A stretch of 64,000 nucleotides of DNA from Betaproteobacteria bacterium RIFCSPLOWO2_12_FULL_62_58 (GCA_001772005.1 MERI01000002.1:1-64000); one strand, 5' to 3'; shown: positions 37,333 through 46,646, counted from the first letter of the stretch. A program made the numbers and translations. The notes: generated by a model not told the origin, from the letters alone.

Positions 37333-37767
37333 ATGAGCACCTCGACCGAGAAAAGCGTCTGGGCGCGCGGCGGAGCGTATGAGCCCTACGTCGGCCGGTG
37401 GAGCCGACTGGTTGCTCGCGAGTTTGTTGAGTGGCTTGCGATTCCGCCTGCTGCCTGGTGGCTCGATGTCGGGTGCGGCACCGGCGCGCTGACCGAAACC
37501 ATCCTCGCGCGCGCGAATCCCGCCCGGGTTGACGGCATCGACCCCGCGGAAGGCTATCTTGCTGTTGCACGCGAGCAGGTCCGCGATCCGCGGGTCCGCT
37601 TCGAAGCCGGCGACGCCCGCCGGCTATCGGCTGCATCCGCGAACTACGACGCCGTCGTGTCCGCATTGGTGCTCAATTTCATCGACGACTACTGGACGCC
37701 ATTCCTCGGGGGGCAGTTTCCCGCGCCCGATTACGCGATGGCGCTGGACGAAGCGGCCCGCTCTTGA
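37333..37767 (+). pseudogene. SAM-dependent methyltransferase, internally deleted
   Basis: The first 115 residues are a normal class I methyltransferase: WSRLVAREFVEWL, WWLDVGCGTGALTETIL (SAM motif I), VDGIDPAEGYLAVARE and VRFEAGDARRLSAASANYDAVVSALVLNFI. In intact relatives LVLNF is followed by the rest of the Rossmann fold, but here the sequence jumps straight to DDYWTPFLGGQFPAPDYAMALDEA, a segment about 90 residues farther on, and then stops. The protein lacks strands 5-7 and should be inactive. It lies between the attC-like site and another GTTAGCT, so it may have been a second cassette. Confidence 0.8.
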
Positions 37768-37837
37768 ACCGCGACGTTAGCTTTCAGAAAATCGTGGGCG
37801 TCTGGAAGTTTTACGCTAGCACAATGAACCGCTATAC

Positions 37838-37918
37838 TCTTCAATCGGGTAGGGTTTCGCTTTACGCGAAGTAACAGGGAATCGTGTGCAAATCACGAGC
37901 TGTCGCGCAACTGTAAGT
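37838..37918 (+). promoter_or_regulatory. Cobalamin riboswitch, apparently 3'-truncated
   Basis: AACAGGGAATCGTGTGCAAATCACGAGCTGTCGCGCAACTGTAAG fits the conserved core of the B12 riboswitch (AnnAGGGAA..GGTG.AA..C....GCtG.C.CGCaACTGTAA). The B12-box region that should follow is missing: the metE ATG comes only 12 nt after the core. B12 control of metE is a well-known arrangement, but this copy looks damaged. Confidence 0.8.
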
Positions 37919-37929
37919 AACGCATAGAC

Positions 37930-40017
37930 ATGCTTACACACAACCTCGGCTATCCGCGTATTGGTAGCCATAGAGAACTCAAGAAAGCCTGCGAAAGTTA
38001 CTGGTCTTCCCGGATCAGCCTCGATGAACTCCTGGACGCTGGCCGGGCCATCCGCCGGAACAACTGGCAGTGCCAGCATGAGGCCGGCATCGATCTCGTC
38101 CCCTGCAACGATTTCTCGTTTTACGATCACGTGCTGGATCTCTCGCTCATGGTGGGCGCGGTCCCCGCGCGCTACCGGCCGCTGCTCGACAAGCCGGATG
38201 CTTCCGGGATGGATTTGTACTTCGCCATGGCGCGAGGCTATCAGAAAGACGGTCTCGACCTCATCGCCATGGAGATGACCAAGTGGTTCGACACCAATTA
38301 CCACTACCTGGTCCCTGAGTTCACGAAGGATCAAACCTTCCGCCTCACCTCGCGGAAGATTCGGGATGAGTTTCAGGAGGCTCAAGCGCTCGACATCAAC
38401 GCCAAACCGGTTTTGATCGGGCCGGTGAGTTATCTGCTCTTGGGCAAGGAGAAAGAACCGGGCTTTAACCGGCTCGACCTGCTCGACCGGCTTCTGCCGG
38501 TTTACTTGCAGATCCTGGGCGAACTTCAAGGTCTCGGCGCGCAATATATCCAGATCGACGAACCCTTCCTTGCGCTGGATTTGCAGGATGAAGCGACGCG
38601 CGCCTATGAATCGGCCTATACCGCGATCGCAAAGGCGTGTCCTGAGCTCAAGATCATCCTCGCCACCTATTTTGCGGAACTCGACGATAACGCCGAGTTG
38701 GCCGCAAGTCTTCCAGTGCATCTTTTGCACTTGGATCTCGTCCGCGCGCCCGCGCAACTGGATCAAGTGTTGTCCTTGATCCCGCCCGAGCTTGGCCTCT
38801 CGCTGGGGGTCGTGGACGGACGCAACGTGTGGAAAAACGATTTCGAGCGATCGTTGGCGCTGATCGGCCGGGCGGTCGAAAAACTCGGCGGCGATCGTGT
38901 CGCGTTGGCGCCCTCCTGCTCGCTGCTGCACGCGCCTTGCGATCTTACGCTTGAGAAGGACGAGGCGGCGTTGCCCGCCGAGATCAAACGCTGGCTGGCC
39001 TTTGCCCGGCAAAAGCTGGATGAGGTCGTCACGCTCAAGTGACTGGCGCAGCCCGAGACCCACCGGCAATATGCCGGCAGGCTCAAGGAGAACATGCTCG
39101 ACATGGAAAGTCGCCGCCACTCGGCCTTGATCCACAGGCCGGGGGTCGAGCAGCGTCTTGCCGCCATCCGTCCCGCCGACACCACACGCCAAAGCCCCTT
39201 CGGCGTGCGTCAGGAAAAGCAACGCGCGACCCTCAATCTGCCTTTATTTCCCACGACCACCATCGGCTCTTTCCCGCAAACCGATGAAGTTCGAAAGCTC
39301 CGGCTTCGTCTCAGAAAAGGCGAACTCACGCCGGAACGGTATGAGGCGGCGATCCGAATGGAAACCGAGCAGGCCATCCGTTGGCAGGACGAGGTGGGGC
39401 TGGATGTGCTGGTGCACGGCGAGTTCGAACGCAACGATATGGTGGAATACTTCGGCGAACAACTGGCGGGCTTCGCGTTCACGGGGAACGGTTGGGTGCA
39501 AAGCTACGGCTCGCGCTGCGTCAAACCGCCCATCATCTACGGCGATGTGGAGCGCCCCGCGCCGATGACGGTGAAATGGTCGCAATACGCGCAGTCGTTA
39601 ACCAGGAAGCTCGTCAAAGGCATGCTCACGGGGCCAGTCACGATCCTGCAATGGTCCTTCGTAAGGGACGATCAGCCGCGCTCGAGCACGGCGAAGCAAA
39701 TTGCCTTGGCGATCCGCAATGAAGTGTGCGATCTCGAGAAAGCCGGGATTCGCATCATCCAGATCGACGAACCGGCCATCCGTGAGGGGCTGCCTCTGCG
39801 CAAGGCAGATTGGAAAGACTATCTCCAGTGGGCGGCGGAGGCGTTCCGGCTCGCTGCCTGCGGGGTGGCCGACGAGACACAGATCCACACCCACATGTGC
39901 TACTCGGTGTTCAACGACATCATCGAGTCCGTCGCCGGGATGGATGCCGATGTGATCACCATCGAAACATCCCGGTCGCAGATGGAGTTGCTCGACGCCT
40001 TCGCAAGCTTCCGTTAG
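37930..40017 (+). pseudogene. metE: Cobalamin-independent methionine synthase, broken by nonsense codon and 3' truncation
   Basis: The track gives two ORFs, but both are in one frame, separated by a TGA at 39040. The N-terminal barrel is complete (LGYPRIGSHRELKKACESYW, QIDEPFLALD, APSCSLLHAPCDL). The second part opens [18 protein letters not shown] and contains the catalytic domain with [25 protein letters not shown] and [15 protein letters not shown]. The TGA probably arose from CGA (LKRLAQPET). The gene ends after [17 protein letters not shown], about 75 residues early, so the last zinc-ligand Cys (in WVNPDCGLKTR) is lost. At that point it collides with another truncated gene. Not functional as read. 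Confidence 0.9.
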
Positions 40018-41411
40018 CAGACCATCAGGACCAGCATCGGCCACTGACTGCGCAGGGCCGACTGCCTGTCCGCAAATTCCCGCAGTGCCTGGAGGTGTGC
40101 GACGTACAGCGCGGCGACGTGGCCCGTAACGATCGCGGCGACGGACACGTACCAGACGATGCGTGCGTCAATCAGGCCGATCCGGACGAAGTAGTTCCGG
40201 GTGCCGAAGACGTCCCAGCCAAGGCCGAGGGGATCCGAGGCGAGTGGAATCAGGTACTGCGCGGCCATCACCAGGAAGAAAAGGTAATGGGCGAGGTGAT
40301 AGGCGATCGCGATAGGCACCAGCGTCAGCACGAACAGGCCCGCGACCCGAAAGACGCTATGGCCGGCCGCCTGACCGATGCCGGCACGCGAATGCGACTC
40401 TCCGCAGCGAGCGATCAGCCGGCAAAAGCCGAGGTAGACGGCGACGAACAGCGATGCCGCGAGGGCGAGTCCCAACGTCTGCGCCGATTCGTGCAAATCA
40501 TGACCGAGCCCATCGACGACCGCCGCCCATGCCGGTGTGTCCCGGAAGCCGTCAAAGCTCACGGACGCGAGGATCAATAAGACGAGCGCGGTCTGCGATG
40601 CGGTCAGCGGCTCATGCGCGACCAGCCCAACCGCGTACGGCCGCAGATTCCACTCCCGGGCATCCGCCACGCGCGCCTCTGTCGGAGCGAAGCGGGCGAA
40701 AAGCCCGAACACCAGCGGAAAGACCTCGCCGCGGCGCAGCCACTCCGATCTTCCGTACAGCAGCATCCCGAGCCAGGTCAACGCCGAATACACCAGCATT
40801 GCGGCTGCAAGGCTTGCCGGATGGTCGCTCGCCTCCCACGCCATTTCCATCCAGATGAAAACGAGGAACAGCGCCACCGCCGGCCAGACGCCGAGGATTT
40901 CGGGGTAACGCAACCCGAGCGTCATTCGTTGTCCCGGCGGCAGCCGCCCGTAAAGGGACTCCGCCGCGGCGAATAGCGTATCGAGGGGATTGATGAGAGC
41001 CCACAGGTTGCCGAGCAACGCCGATACGTACGCCCCGCCAACCCACCAGATCGCCCAGACCATCGCCGGCGCGATGTTCTTGAGCGGGCTTTGCGTACCG
41101 AATAGCCCGGCGACAATCACCAACAGGTAGAGCCCGACGCCGAGTAGCCGCAAACCGAGCAACACGACCGGCGCGCCGAGCACGCGGCCGATCGGCAGCC
41201 GCATCAGGTCAATGCGTTTGTAGTCTTGTGCTAGCGGCGCCCTGCGTACCAATAGTGCGATCATCGCGAAGGAGGCTGCGACGGTCAGGCCGGCGCCGGT
41301 CAGGTAGAGCCAGAGCGGGATCGGCAGGGAATAGCGCTGGCCGAAACCGTGCGCCAGCGCCGGCCCGGCGAGATTCAGTATGCGTCGGCGGGGCACGGCA
41401 GTAATCCGCAT
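40014..41411 (-). pseudogene. Multi-pass membrane protein (fenitrothion hydrolase-like), truncated at both ends
   Basis: The recognisable protein starts near LAGPALAHGFGQRYSLPIPLWLYLTGAG and has about ten hydrophobic segments, with the conserved stretches NIAPAMVWAIWWVGGAYVSALLGNLWALINP, GRSEWLRRGEVFPLVFGLFARFAPTE and LTASQTALVLLILASVSFDGF. This pattern is typical of proteins often annotated as fenitrothion hydrolase or as hypothetical membrane proteins. It ends in PMLVLMVC where relatives continue with a last membrane helix, exactly where metE also ends. The N-terminal 176 residues of the track ORF are only the antisense of a Bug fragment. Signal peptide residues before LAGPA seem replaced. 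Confidence 0.75.
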
Positions 41412-41888
41412 CTGACGATGGAGTTGTTCGCCAGCATGGCGCAGATCCGCATGATCCATGTTCCCTACAAAGGCGGCACACCGGCTTTCATCGATCTGAT
41501 CGCCGGTAGAGTCGCGATCATGGCGCCGAACCTGGCTTCGATCATGCCTCACGTGCGGGCCGGCAAGCTGCGTGCGCTCGGCGTGACCAGCGCGCGCCGT
41601 GTCGCAGCCGCGCCCGACATTCCCACTATCGCCGAAGCGGCGCTGCCCGGCTACGAATCGGTGCAGTGGTATGGCTTGTTGGCGCCGGCAAAAACGCCGC
41701 GTGGGATTATCGAAAAACTCCACAAAGAAGTGGTTTCCACTCTGCGCGCGCTGGACACAGCGGCGCGCCTTGCCAGCGACGGTGCCGAGGTGGTTGCGAG
41801 CTCGCCGGAAGAATTTGCCGCTTTCCTCAAGGCGGAAACCGTGAAAATGGCAAAAGTGGTGAAAGCCGCGGGGATCCAGCCGGAGTGA
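41349..41888 (+). pseudogene. 5'-truncated Bug-family receptor gene
   Basis: The frame begins in mid-protein at RRPGEIQYASAGHGSNPHLTMELFASMAQIRMIHVPYKGGTPAFIDLI and continues normally to MAKVVKAAGIQPE. The first 150 residues, including the signal peptide and the NRPGA loop, are absent. The fragment overlaps the start of the opposing membrane-protein remnant. The joint lies in CGGCCCGGCGAG, which could belong to either gene, as expected for a deletion at short homology. Confidence 0.85.
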
Positions 41889-42023
41889 ACATCCCCCATA
41901 ACCAGGTCGGACCTCGCTATGTCTCGGATCGACCGGCATTCTTGCGCGAAATCCGGGATCGGTCGGCGCGGAGTCAATTCCCGCGGATTCCGCTGCGCTT
42001 TATCCAGGCTGCGATTTCTTTCC

Positions 42024-43268
42024 CTACGAACGCGCGGTCAACCATGTCCTGCAAGGGACCACATTGATCTGCGTGCCGGCTTCCCGAATCCTCTCCTGCG
42101 TCTCGAGCGTAACCACGGTGAGCCGGCGCAGGTTAAGATCTTCGGCGCCTTGACGGAGCGCGCGAATCTCGCGCTCGCGTGTCTTCAGGGACGACAGATT
42201 CTGCGTGACCTGAATCAATTCCAGATTCTCCGACCCTCGCCGGAGCAGGAAATCAACTTCGGCGCCGGCACGGGTTTGGTAATAGAACAGATCCAGATTG
42301 GGTTTGAATCCGCGCCGCACCAGCTCGACAAAGACCAGATTTTCGAGCAGGCGCGATTGGTTGCGCGTAACCGGCTGCGACTTGGCGGAAATCAGCCCAT
42401 TATCGAAGGCATAGATTTTGCGGTCGGCCTTCACCCGCATTCTCGGCTTGAAAAAGTACGGCTGCAGGTCCTGCACCAGGTAAGCCTCGCGGGCATACGC
42501 GATGAATTTCTGGACGGTCGCCGTGGAGAGTGAGCCCAAGGCGCGTTCGAGGCTCCGCGCCGAGAAGCGGCTCGCGGCGTTGTTCATCAGGAGGTTGAGC
42601 AAATCGTGCATGGCCGTCGAAGCGCGAATCCGATGGCGGGTCACGATGTCGCGCAGCACCACGGAATCGAAAAGCGTGCGCAGGTATCCTGAAGGCTCCG
42701 CGGCCCCCAGGACGACCTCGGGGAACCCTCCCCAGAGCAAATAGCGCTGAAAGACTTCGGCATCATCCGCTGTTTCCGTCCCAAGGCCCAGGAGACACTC
42801 CTGAAAGCTGAACGGAAGCAGTTCAAAAGCGAGATGGCGGCCCGTCAGTGCGGATCCCAGTTCCCGGCTGAGCAGCCGCGAATTGGAACCGGTAATGACC
42901 AGGTTGTAGTCGCGGCGGTGGAGCTTATTGATGAAGCTCTCCCAATGCGGGTAGTTCTGGATTTCATCAAAAAAGAGAAATTCGGTCTTGCCATAAACGG
43001 AGGCGATCGCATCGACCAGTTGATCGCCGGCGATCTCCCCGCGCAACGCGTCGTCTTCAAAATTGAGGTAGGCAAAGCGCCTGCCGGCGAGCACCTGGAA
43101 GGCCAGTGTCGATTTTCCGGCCCGGCGCGGCCCCGTGATGACCTTTACCAGCCGCGAAGACAGCGCTTTGGAAAGAGAGGAAGCGAGTTCACGGGGTACG
43201 AGACTGCGCTTGAGCGCCAGATCGCGCTCCCGGCGGTGGGCTTCGACCGTGGTGTTTAACGATTGCAT
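42024..43268 (-). CDS. AAA ATPase with DUF4143 domain
   Basis: I start at the ATG giving MQSLNTTVEAHRRERD (414 aa), not at the TTG in the track. An N-terminal P-loop ITGPRRAGKSTLAFQ, Walker B LFFDEIQNYPHWE and sensor ITGSNSRLLS mark the ATPase. The C-terminal DUF4143 part is FVELVRRGFKPNLDLFYYQTRAGAEVDFLL, which has the nuclease-like E..D pattern. Such proteins are common mobile accessory genes, and their function is poorly known. The start codon lies 1 bp from a 34-bp AT-rich palindrome, and no ribosome binding site is visible, so the mRNA may be leaderless and autoregulated. Codon use and the AT-rich leader suggest horizontal transfer. Confidence 0.88.
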   Translation of the reverse strand: MQSLNTTVEAHRRERDLALKRSLVPRELASSLSKALSSRLVKVITGPRRAGKSTLAFQVLAGRRFAYLNFEDDALRGEIAGDQLVDAIASVYGKTEFLFFDEIQNYPHWESFINKLHRRDYNLVITGSNSRLLSRELGSALTGRHLAFELLPFSFQECLLGLGTETADDAEVFQRYLLWGGFPEVVLGAAEPSGYLRTLFDSVVLRDIVTRHRIRASTAMHDLLNLLMNNAASRFSARSLERALGSLSTATVQKFIAYAREAYLVQDLQPYFFKPRMRVKADRKIYAFDNGLISAKSQPVTRNQSRLLENLVFVELVRRGFKPNLDLFYYQTRAGAEVDFLLRRGSENLELIQVTQNLSSLKTREREIRALRQGAEDLNLRRLTVVTLETQERIREAGTQINVVPCRTWLTARS

Positions 43269-43269
43269 C

Positions 43270-43303
43270 GTATTAAACAATAACAGACTGTATTGTTTAA
43301 TAC
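43270..43303. promoter_or_regulatory. Perfect AT-rich palindrome at the ATPase start (operator/promoter)
   Basis: GTATTAAACAATA and TATTGTTTAATAC form a perfect 13-bp inverted repeat with spacer ACAGACTG. It is 1 bp from the ATG of the DUF4143 ATPase and stands out in this GC-rich region. It likely contains the promoter and an operator. Confidence 0.65.
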
Positions 43304-43407
43304 AAGATTGTTATTTCGACTGCCAGCGCCCCTGTCGATACCGTGGGTGGGGCTGCCCCGGCACCTTGACGCGCAAGGTTCAGACCGGGCTACGGGCGCA
43401 GCAAAAC

Positions 43408-43482
43408 GCTTCGTCACTCGGCCCTGATATTCGCGTCCTTGACGAGTTTCGCCCACTTGGCGGATTCGGAGCGCATGGGAAG
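43408..43482 (-). pseudogene. Duplicate of a Bug gene 3' end
   Basis: About 75 bp encoding the Bug C-terminus (MRSESAKWAKLVKDANIRA) is almost identical to the last 75 bp of the Bug gene at 44.4 kb and in the same orientation. The two copies flank the small secreted-protein gene. The remainder of the 43.3-43.8 kb gap shows no gene. Confidence 0.75.
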
Positions 43483-43795
43483 GCTTACACACTGTCCAGC
43501 CAGCTTTCGTCAAGCGCTCCGTGCTGCGTCGCGGCATCCGCGTCCCCGGCTGCGATCTATCCTTGCCTCCTTGCGAAGAGCTTATAAGCAAATGAAATAA
43601 ATGGCAGCGGAATAAACCCGATGCCAAGAATGTTACGCCTCCATCGACGGAATAATTTGCCGGCCGGAGTGTTGACAGTCCGGACAGACGACGGGTCGGG
43701 CCCGCAGAGGACTGGGATCGCGGCCGCTTCGGATATGTCCTGGAGCAAGAATGTCTTTCATAACAGTGTGCGTGATTACCGAAAGAGGAGTTGCC

Positions 43796-44323
43796 ATGTT
43801 GAAAAAAGCGTTGGCTTGCACGTTATTCCTTGGGGTGGTTTCCTCGCTGCCGGCGGCGGCGGACGATGCTATTGCGAGATTCATGGGCGGGATAGGTGTG
43901 ATCGGCGTGTCGAGCGGGGTGGGAACGGGGACGACCGCGGAGGTCGTGAATCGAAACATAGTTCGCGGCGTGCAGCCCGCCGGACAGATCTGGGTAATCG
44001 ACAGGCTCGCTGCCATCGTGAGGGCGAATGGGCACATCACGGTTCAGGGAAAGGGGCTGGTTCTTGGCGGGGGGAATAACGCTGGACGGGCGACCGGACA
44101 GGCCGTACTTGCCACACTGATCTGTGAGGCCGCATCGCCCTTTACCGAAAGCAGTACGTCGGCCGCCGGAGTTGTCCTGTCACCCAATGGCGACTTCCAG
44201 ATAGACGACATGCTGTCACCGGTACCACCGTTCAACTGTGCCAGTCCCATGCTCCTAATCCGCAACGCGGCGAATCTGGGATGGTTCGCGGTCGGGATCC
44301 TGCGTTCGGGCGACGACAACTGA
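43796..44323 (+). CDS. Small exported protein of unknown function
   Basis: The ATG preceded by GAGGAG gives 175 aa with a clear signal peptide (MLKKALACTLFLGVVSSLPAAADDA). The mature part is rich in Gly, Ala and Val with beta-like stretches (GGIGVIGVSSGVGTGTTAEVV and GHITVQGKGLVLGG) and has two well-separated cysteines (LICEAASP and FNCASP) that could form a disulfide. I do not recognise the family. It sits between two copies of a Bug 3' end, so it may have been inserted there. No operon partner. Confidence 0.7.
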   Translation: MLKKALACTLFLGVVSSLPAAADDAIARFMGGIGVIGVSSGVGTGTTAEVVNRNIVRGVQPAGQIWVIDRLAAIVRANGHITVQGKGLVLGGGNNAGRATGQAVLATLICEAASPFTESSTSAAGVVLSPNGDFQIDDMLSPVPPFNCASPMLLIRNAANLGWFAVGILRSGDDN

Positions 44324-44420
44324 ACGGCTGATCCTTCCACGGGAAATCCGGGGGGTGCGCGGCGCCAAGCGCGCCCGCCGCGGACTGCGCGTTACTGCTT
44401 GTATCCGCCACGTCTCTTCG

Positions 44421-45386
44421 TCACTCGGCTCTGATATTCGCGTCCTTGACGAGTTTGGCCCACTTGGCGGATTCGGAGCGCATGAAGGCGCCGAATTGCT
44501 CGGGCGTATCGCCCACCACGTCCGCGCCCATGCCGCTCAGCTTCGTGCGCACTTCGGGGTTCAGCAGCGCCTTGGCCCAGTCGTCGCGCAGCTTCGCGAC
44601 GATTTCCCGCGGCGTTGCCGCCGGCGCCACCAATCCGAACCAGTTGGTGAGTTCGTAGCCGGCGACGGTTTCGCCGACGGTCGGCACGTCCGGGAGCAGC
44701 GGTGAGCGCGTCTTGCCGAGCACCGCGAGCGCCCTCAACTTTCCGCTCTTGATGTAAGGCAGCGACTGGACCAGGCTGTCGAAGGTCAACGACACATGCC
44801 CGCCGAGCAGATCCTGGAAGCTCGGGCCGCTGCCCTTGTACGGGATGTGGATGAGATTCACCTGCGCCATGCGCTTGAGCAGCTCACCACCGAGATGCGG
44901 CGCGCCGCCGGCACCCGAGGATGAATAGTTGATCTGTCCCGGGCGCGCCTTGGCGAGCACGATCAACTCCTTCACGTTCCGCACCGGCAGCGAAGGATGC
45001 GAGACCATCACGAAGTTCACCGCGACAACCAGGGTGATCGGAGCGAAATCGCGCAGCGGATCCACCGTCATTTTCGGAAAGAGATGCTGGTTGACCGCGA
45101 GATTGCCCATCGTCCCTATGAAGACCGTGTATCCGTCCGGGGCTGCCCGTGCGGCGAGCTCGGTGCCGATCATGCCGCTCGCCCCCGCGCGATTTTCCAC
45201 GATCACCTGCTGGTGCCAGCTCTCGGTGAGCTTCGGCCCCACGAGGCGTGCCACGATGTCCACGCCGCCGCCCGGCGGGAATGCGACCACGATGCGCACC
45301 GGCTTCGCGGGAAACGGCTGGGCGAACGCGTCGCCGCCGGTCATCACGGCGAGCGTGGCAAGAATCAATGTCACGAACAATCGCAT
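44421..45386 (-). CDS. Bug-family (TctC-like) periplasmic substrate-binding protein
   Basis: The ATG after GGAGGGAGTACC gives 321 aa with signal peptide MRLFVTLILATLAVMTGGDAFAQ. Landmarks are FPAKPVRIVVAFPPGGGVDIVARLVGPKL, QQVIVENRAGASGMIGTE, PDGYTVFIGTMGNLAVN, HIPYKGSGPSFQDLLGG and WAKLVKDANIRAE. It is complete. Its signal peptide and first loop resemble the copy at 29.8 kb. A family A MITE-like repeat begins 55 bp upstream of the start codon, so the promoter probably lies within or just inside the repeat. Confidence 0.94.
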   Translation of the reverse strand: MRLFVTLILATLAVMTGGDAFAQPFPAKPVRIVVAFPPGGGVDIVARLVGPKLTESWHQQVIVENRAGASGMIGTELAARAAPDGYTVFIGTMGNLAVNQHLFPKMTVDPLRDFAPITLVVAVNFVMVSHPSLPVRNVKELIVLAKARPGQINYSSSGAGGAPHLGGELLKRMAQVNLIHIPYKGSGPSFQDLLGGHVSLTFDSLVQSLPYIKSGKLRALAVLGKTRSPLLPDVPTVGETVAGYELTNWFGLVAPAATPREIVAKLRDDWAKALLNPEVRTKLSGMGADVVGDTPEQFGAFMRSESAKWAKLVKDANIRAE

Positions 45387-45440
45387 GGTACTCCCTCCGT
45401 GGTTACGGTTCGAGAAATCAAAAGTAAAGGGGCAAGCCAT

Positions 45441-45714
45441 CTATTGATCCTTGCATAATCGACTAACAAATAAATGTCGTCCTCGTACGAAGCTTGTCCC
45501 CGCGAATGCGGGGAGCGGAGACCCAAATAGCCTGTCGTTCCCGAGAAAGCGGGAACCCATACGGCGGCTCCACATGTTCAATGCGTAAATTGGATTCCCG
45601 ATCCCCGATTAAAGCATTCGAGGACAAGCTTCTCGGGAATGACAACCTAACCGTTTCCACGGGAATGACATCGACCTATTACGACTGTTAGCCAAAGATG
45701 CAAAGCTCGATAGG
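45441..45714. repeat. MITE-like repeat, family A, full copy
   Basis: About 274 bp with imperfect terminal inverted repeats: CTATTGATCCTTGCATAATCGACTAACA at one end and TGTTAGCCAAAGATGCAAAGCTCGATAGG at the other. The inside carries two hairpin segments (GTCGTTCCCGAGAAAGCGGGAACCCA and ATTCCCGATCC...CTCGGGAAT). No coding capacity. Confidence 0.8.
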
Positions 45715-45766
45715 TCTCGCTGTCAAGCGCGCCCCTCTCTCGCAGGAATATCGGCAGGAAAATCAC

Positions 45767-46579
45767 TCATCCGGCGCTGTGCCGCGAGACGAAGTCGAGC
45801 GTCGCCTGCGCGCAGCGCTCCGCATCGCTCGCCGCGACGTGGTAGGAGTTGCCGGGCAGCACGAGCAGCGTCGAGTTCGGGATGGTCTGCTGCCACGCGC
45901 GGGTCACCTCCACCGAGGCGAGTCCGCTCTCCTCGGTCGTGATGACGAGCGTCGGACAGGTGATCCGCGGCACATCCGTCCTGATGTCCGCGCAGGCGAT
46001 GGTGGCCATGAAGCCGATCTGGGTCGACGCCGCCGTGCGGCCCATGAACTTCGTCCACCACTCGACGCCTTCCGCAGGAAACGCGCCGCCGAGCCGGCCC
46101 GCCATGGTGCGGCGCGCCCAGGGTTCGACCCCATGTTTCTCAAACTCCTCTTTGAGAGCCGGTATGCGGGCTTCGGCCCCCTCGCGGTAGGGCGGCGGCG
46201 TTCCGACGACGGTGAGCGTCAGCACGCGATCGGGACGGCGCGCCGCGAAAGCGCGGGCGATGGTCCCGCCGATCTTCGCGCCGACCAGGTGGAAGCGGCC
46301 GATGCCCAGCATGTCCATCAGGCGGATGAAGTCGTCGATGAGAATATCGAGCGTCCACGGAAAATCGCGCGGCATGGGCGACGATGCGCCGAAGCCGCGC
46401 ATGTCGGCGCGCACGACGCGGAAGCGACGCGCGAGGTGCGGCACCCAGCCGTACCACGCGGCGCTGCTCTCCGCGTTGCCATGGAGCAGCAGGATCGTCT
46501 CCGGCTCGCGCCACGGATCGGTATAGTCGTCGACCAGATAATGCATCGTCAGATCGGGCGAGCTTTGAAAGGTCGGCAT
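45767..46579 (-). CDS. Alpha/beta hydrolase fold protein with Ser-to-Lys change in the nucleophile elbow
   Basis: The 270-aa protein shows the normal fold: ETILLLHGNAESSAAWYGWVPHLARRFRVVRADMRGFGASS, a late Glu/Asp in TEESGLAS, and a His in GNSYHVAASDAERC. The elbow, however, reads HLVGAKIGGTIA, with Lys where Ser is expected in GxSxG. It may therefore be a non-hydrolytic member or use another residue. It lies upstream of the mini-Bug genes in transcription order, on the same strand, after a run of TCACTCG repeats. Cytosolic, no signal peptide. Confidence 0.85.
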   Translation of the reverse strand: MPTFQSSPDLTMHYLVDDYTDPWREPETILLLHGNAESSAAWYGWVPHLARRFRVVRADMRGFGASSPMPRDFPWTLDILIDDFIRLMDMLGIGRFHLVGAKIGGTIARAFAARRPDRVLTLTVVGTPPPYREGAEARIPALKEEFEKHGVEPWARRTMAGRLGGAFPAEGVEWWTKFMGRTAASTQIGFMATIACADIRTDVPRITCPTLVITTEESGLASVEVTRAWQQTIPNSTLLVLPGNSYHVAASDAERCAQATLDFVSRHSAG

Positions 46580-46600
46580 CGGAATTCTCCAGTAGCGTTC

Positions 46601-46646
46601 TCGTCACTCATCACTCGTCACTCGTCACTCGTCACCCATCACTCAT
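46601..46646. repeat. TCACTCG heptamer repeat
   Basis: Six to seven units of (TCACTCG/A) stand in a row (TCGTCACTCATCACTCGTCACTCGTCACTCGTCACCCATCACTCATC), between the hydrolase start and the end of the mini-Bug gene. The last units enter the 3' end of the latter. Confidence 0.75.

Noticed and set aside
39040-39042. In-frame TGA in metE as a third selenocysteine codon, with a CCGGCA-ATA-TGCCGG hairpin downstream
   Set aside because: The residue in homologs is not Cys, the loop has no G in its first two bases and starts too far from a typical pattern, and CGA-to-TGA gives a sensible LKRLAQPET; a nonsense mutation is simpler.
41412-41939. N-terminal 176 residues of the 641-aa membrane-protein ORF
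   Set aside because: This part is only the antisense of a Bug fragment; the membrane protein begins near LAGPALAHGFG.
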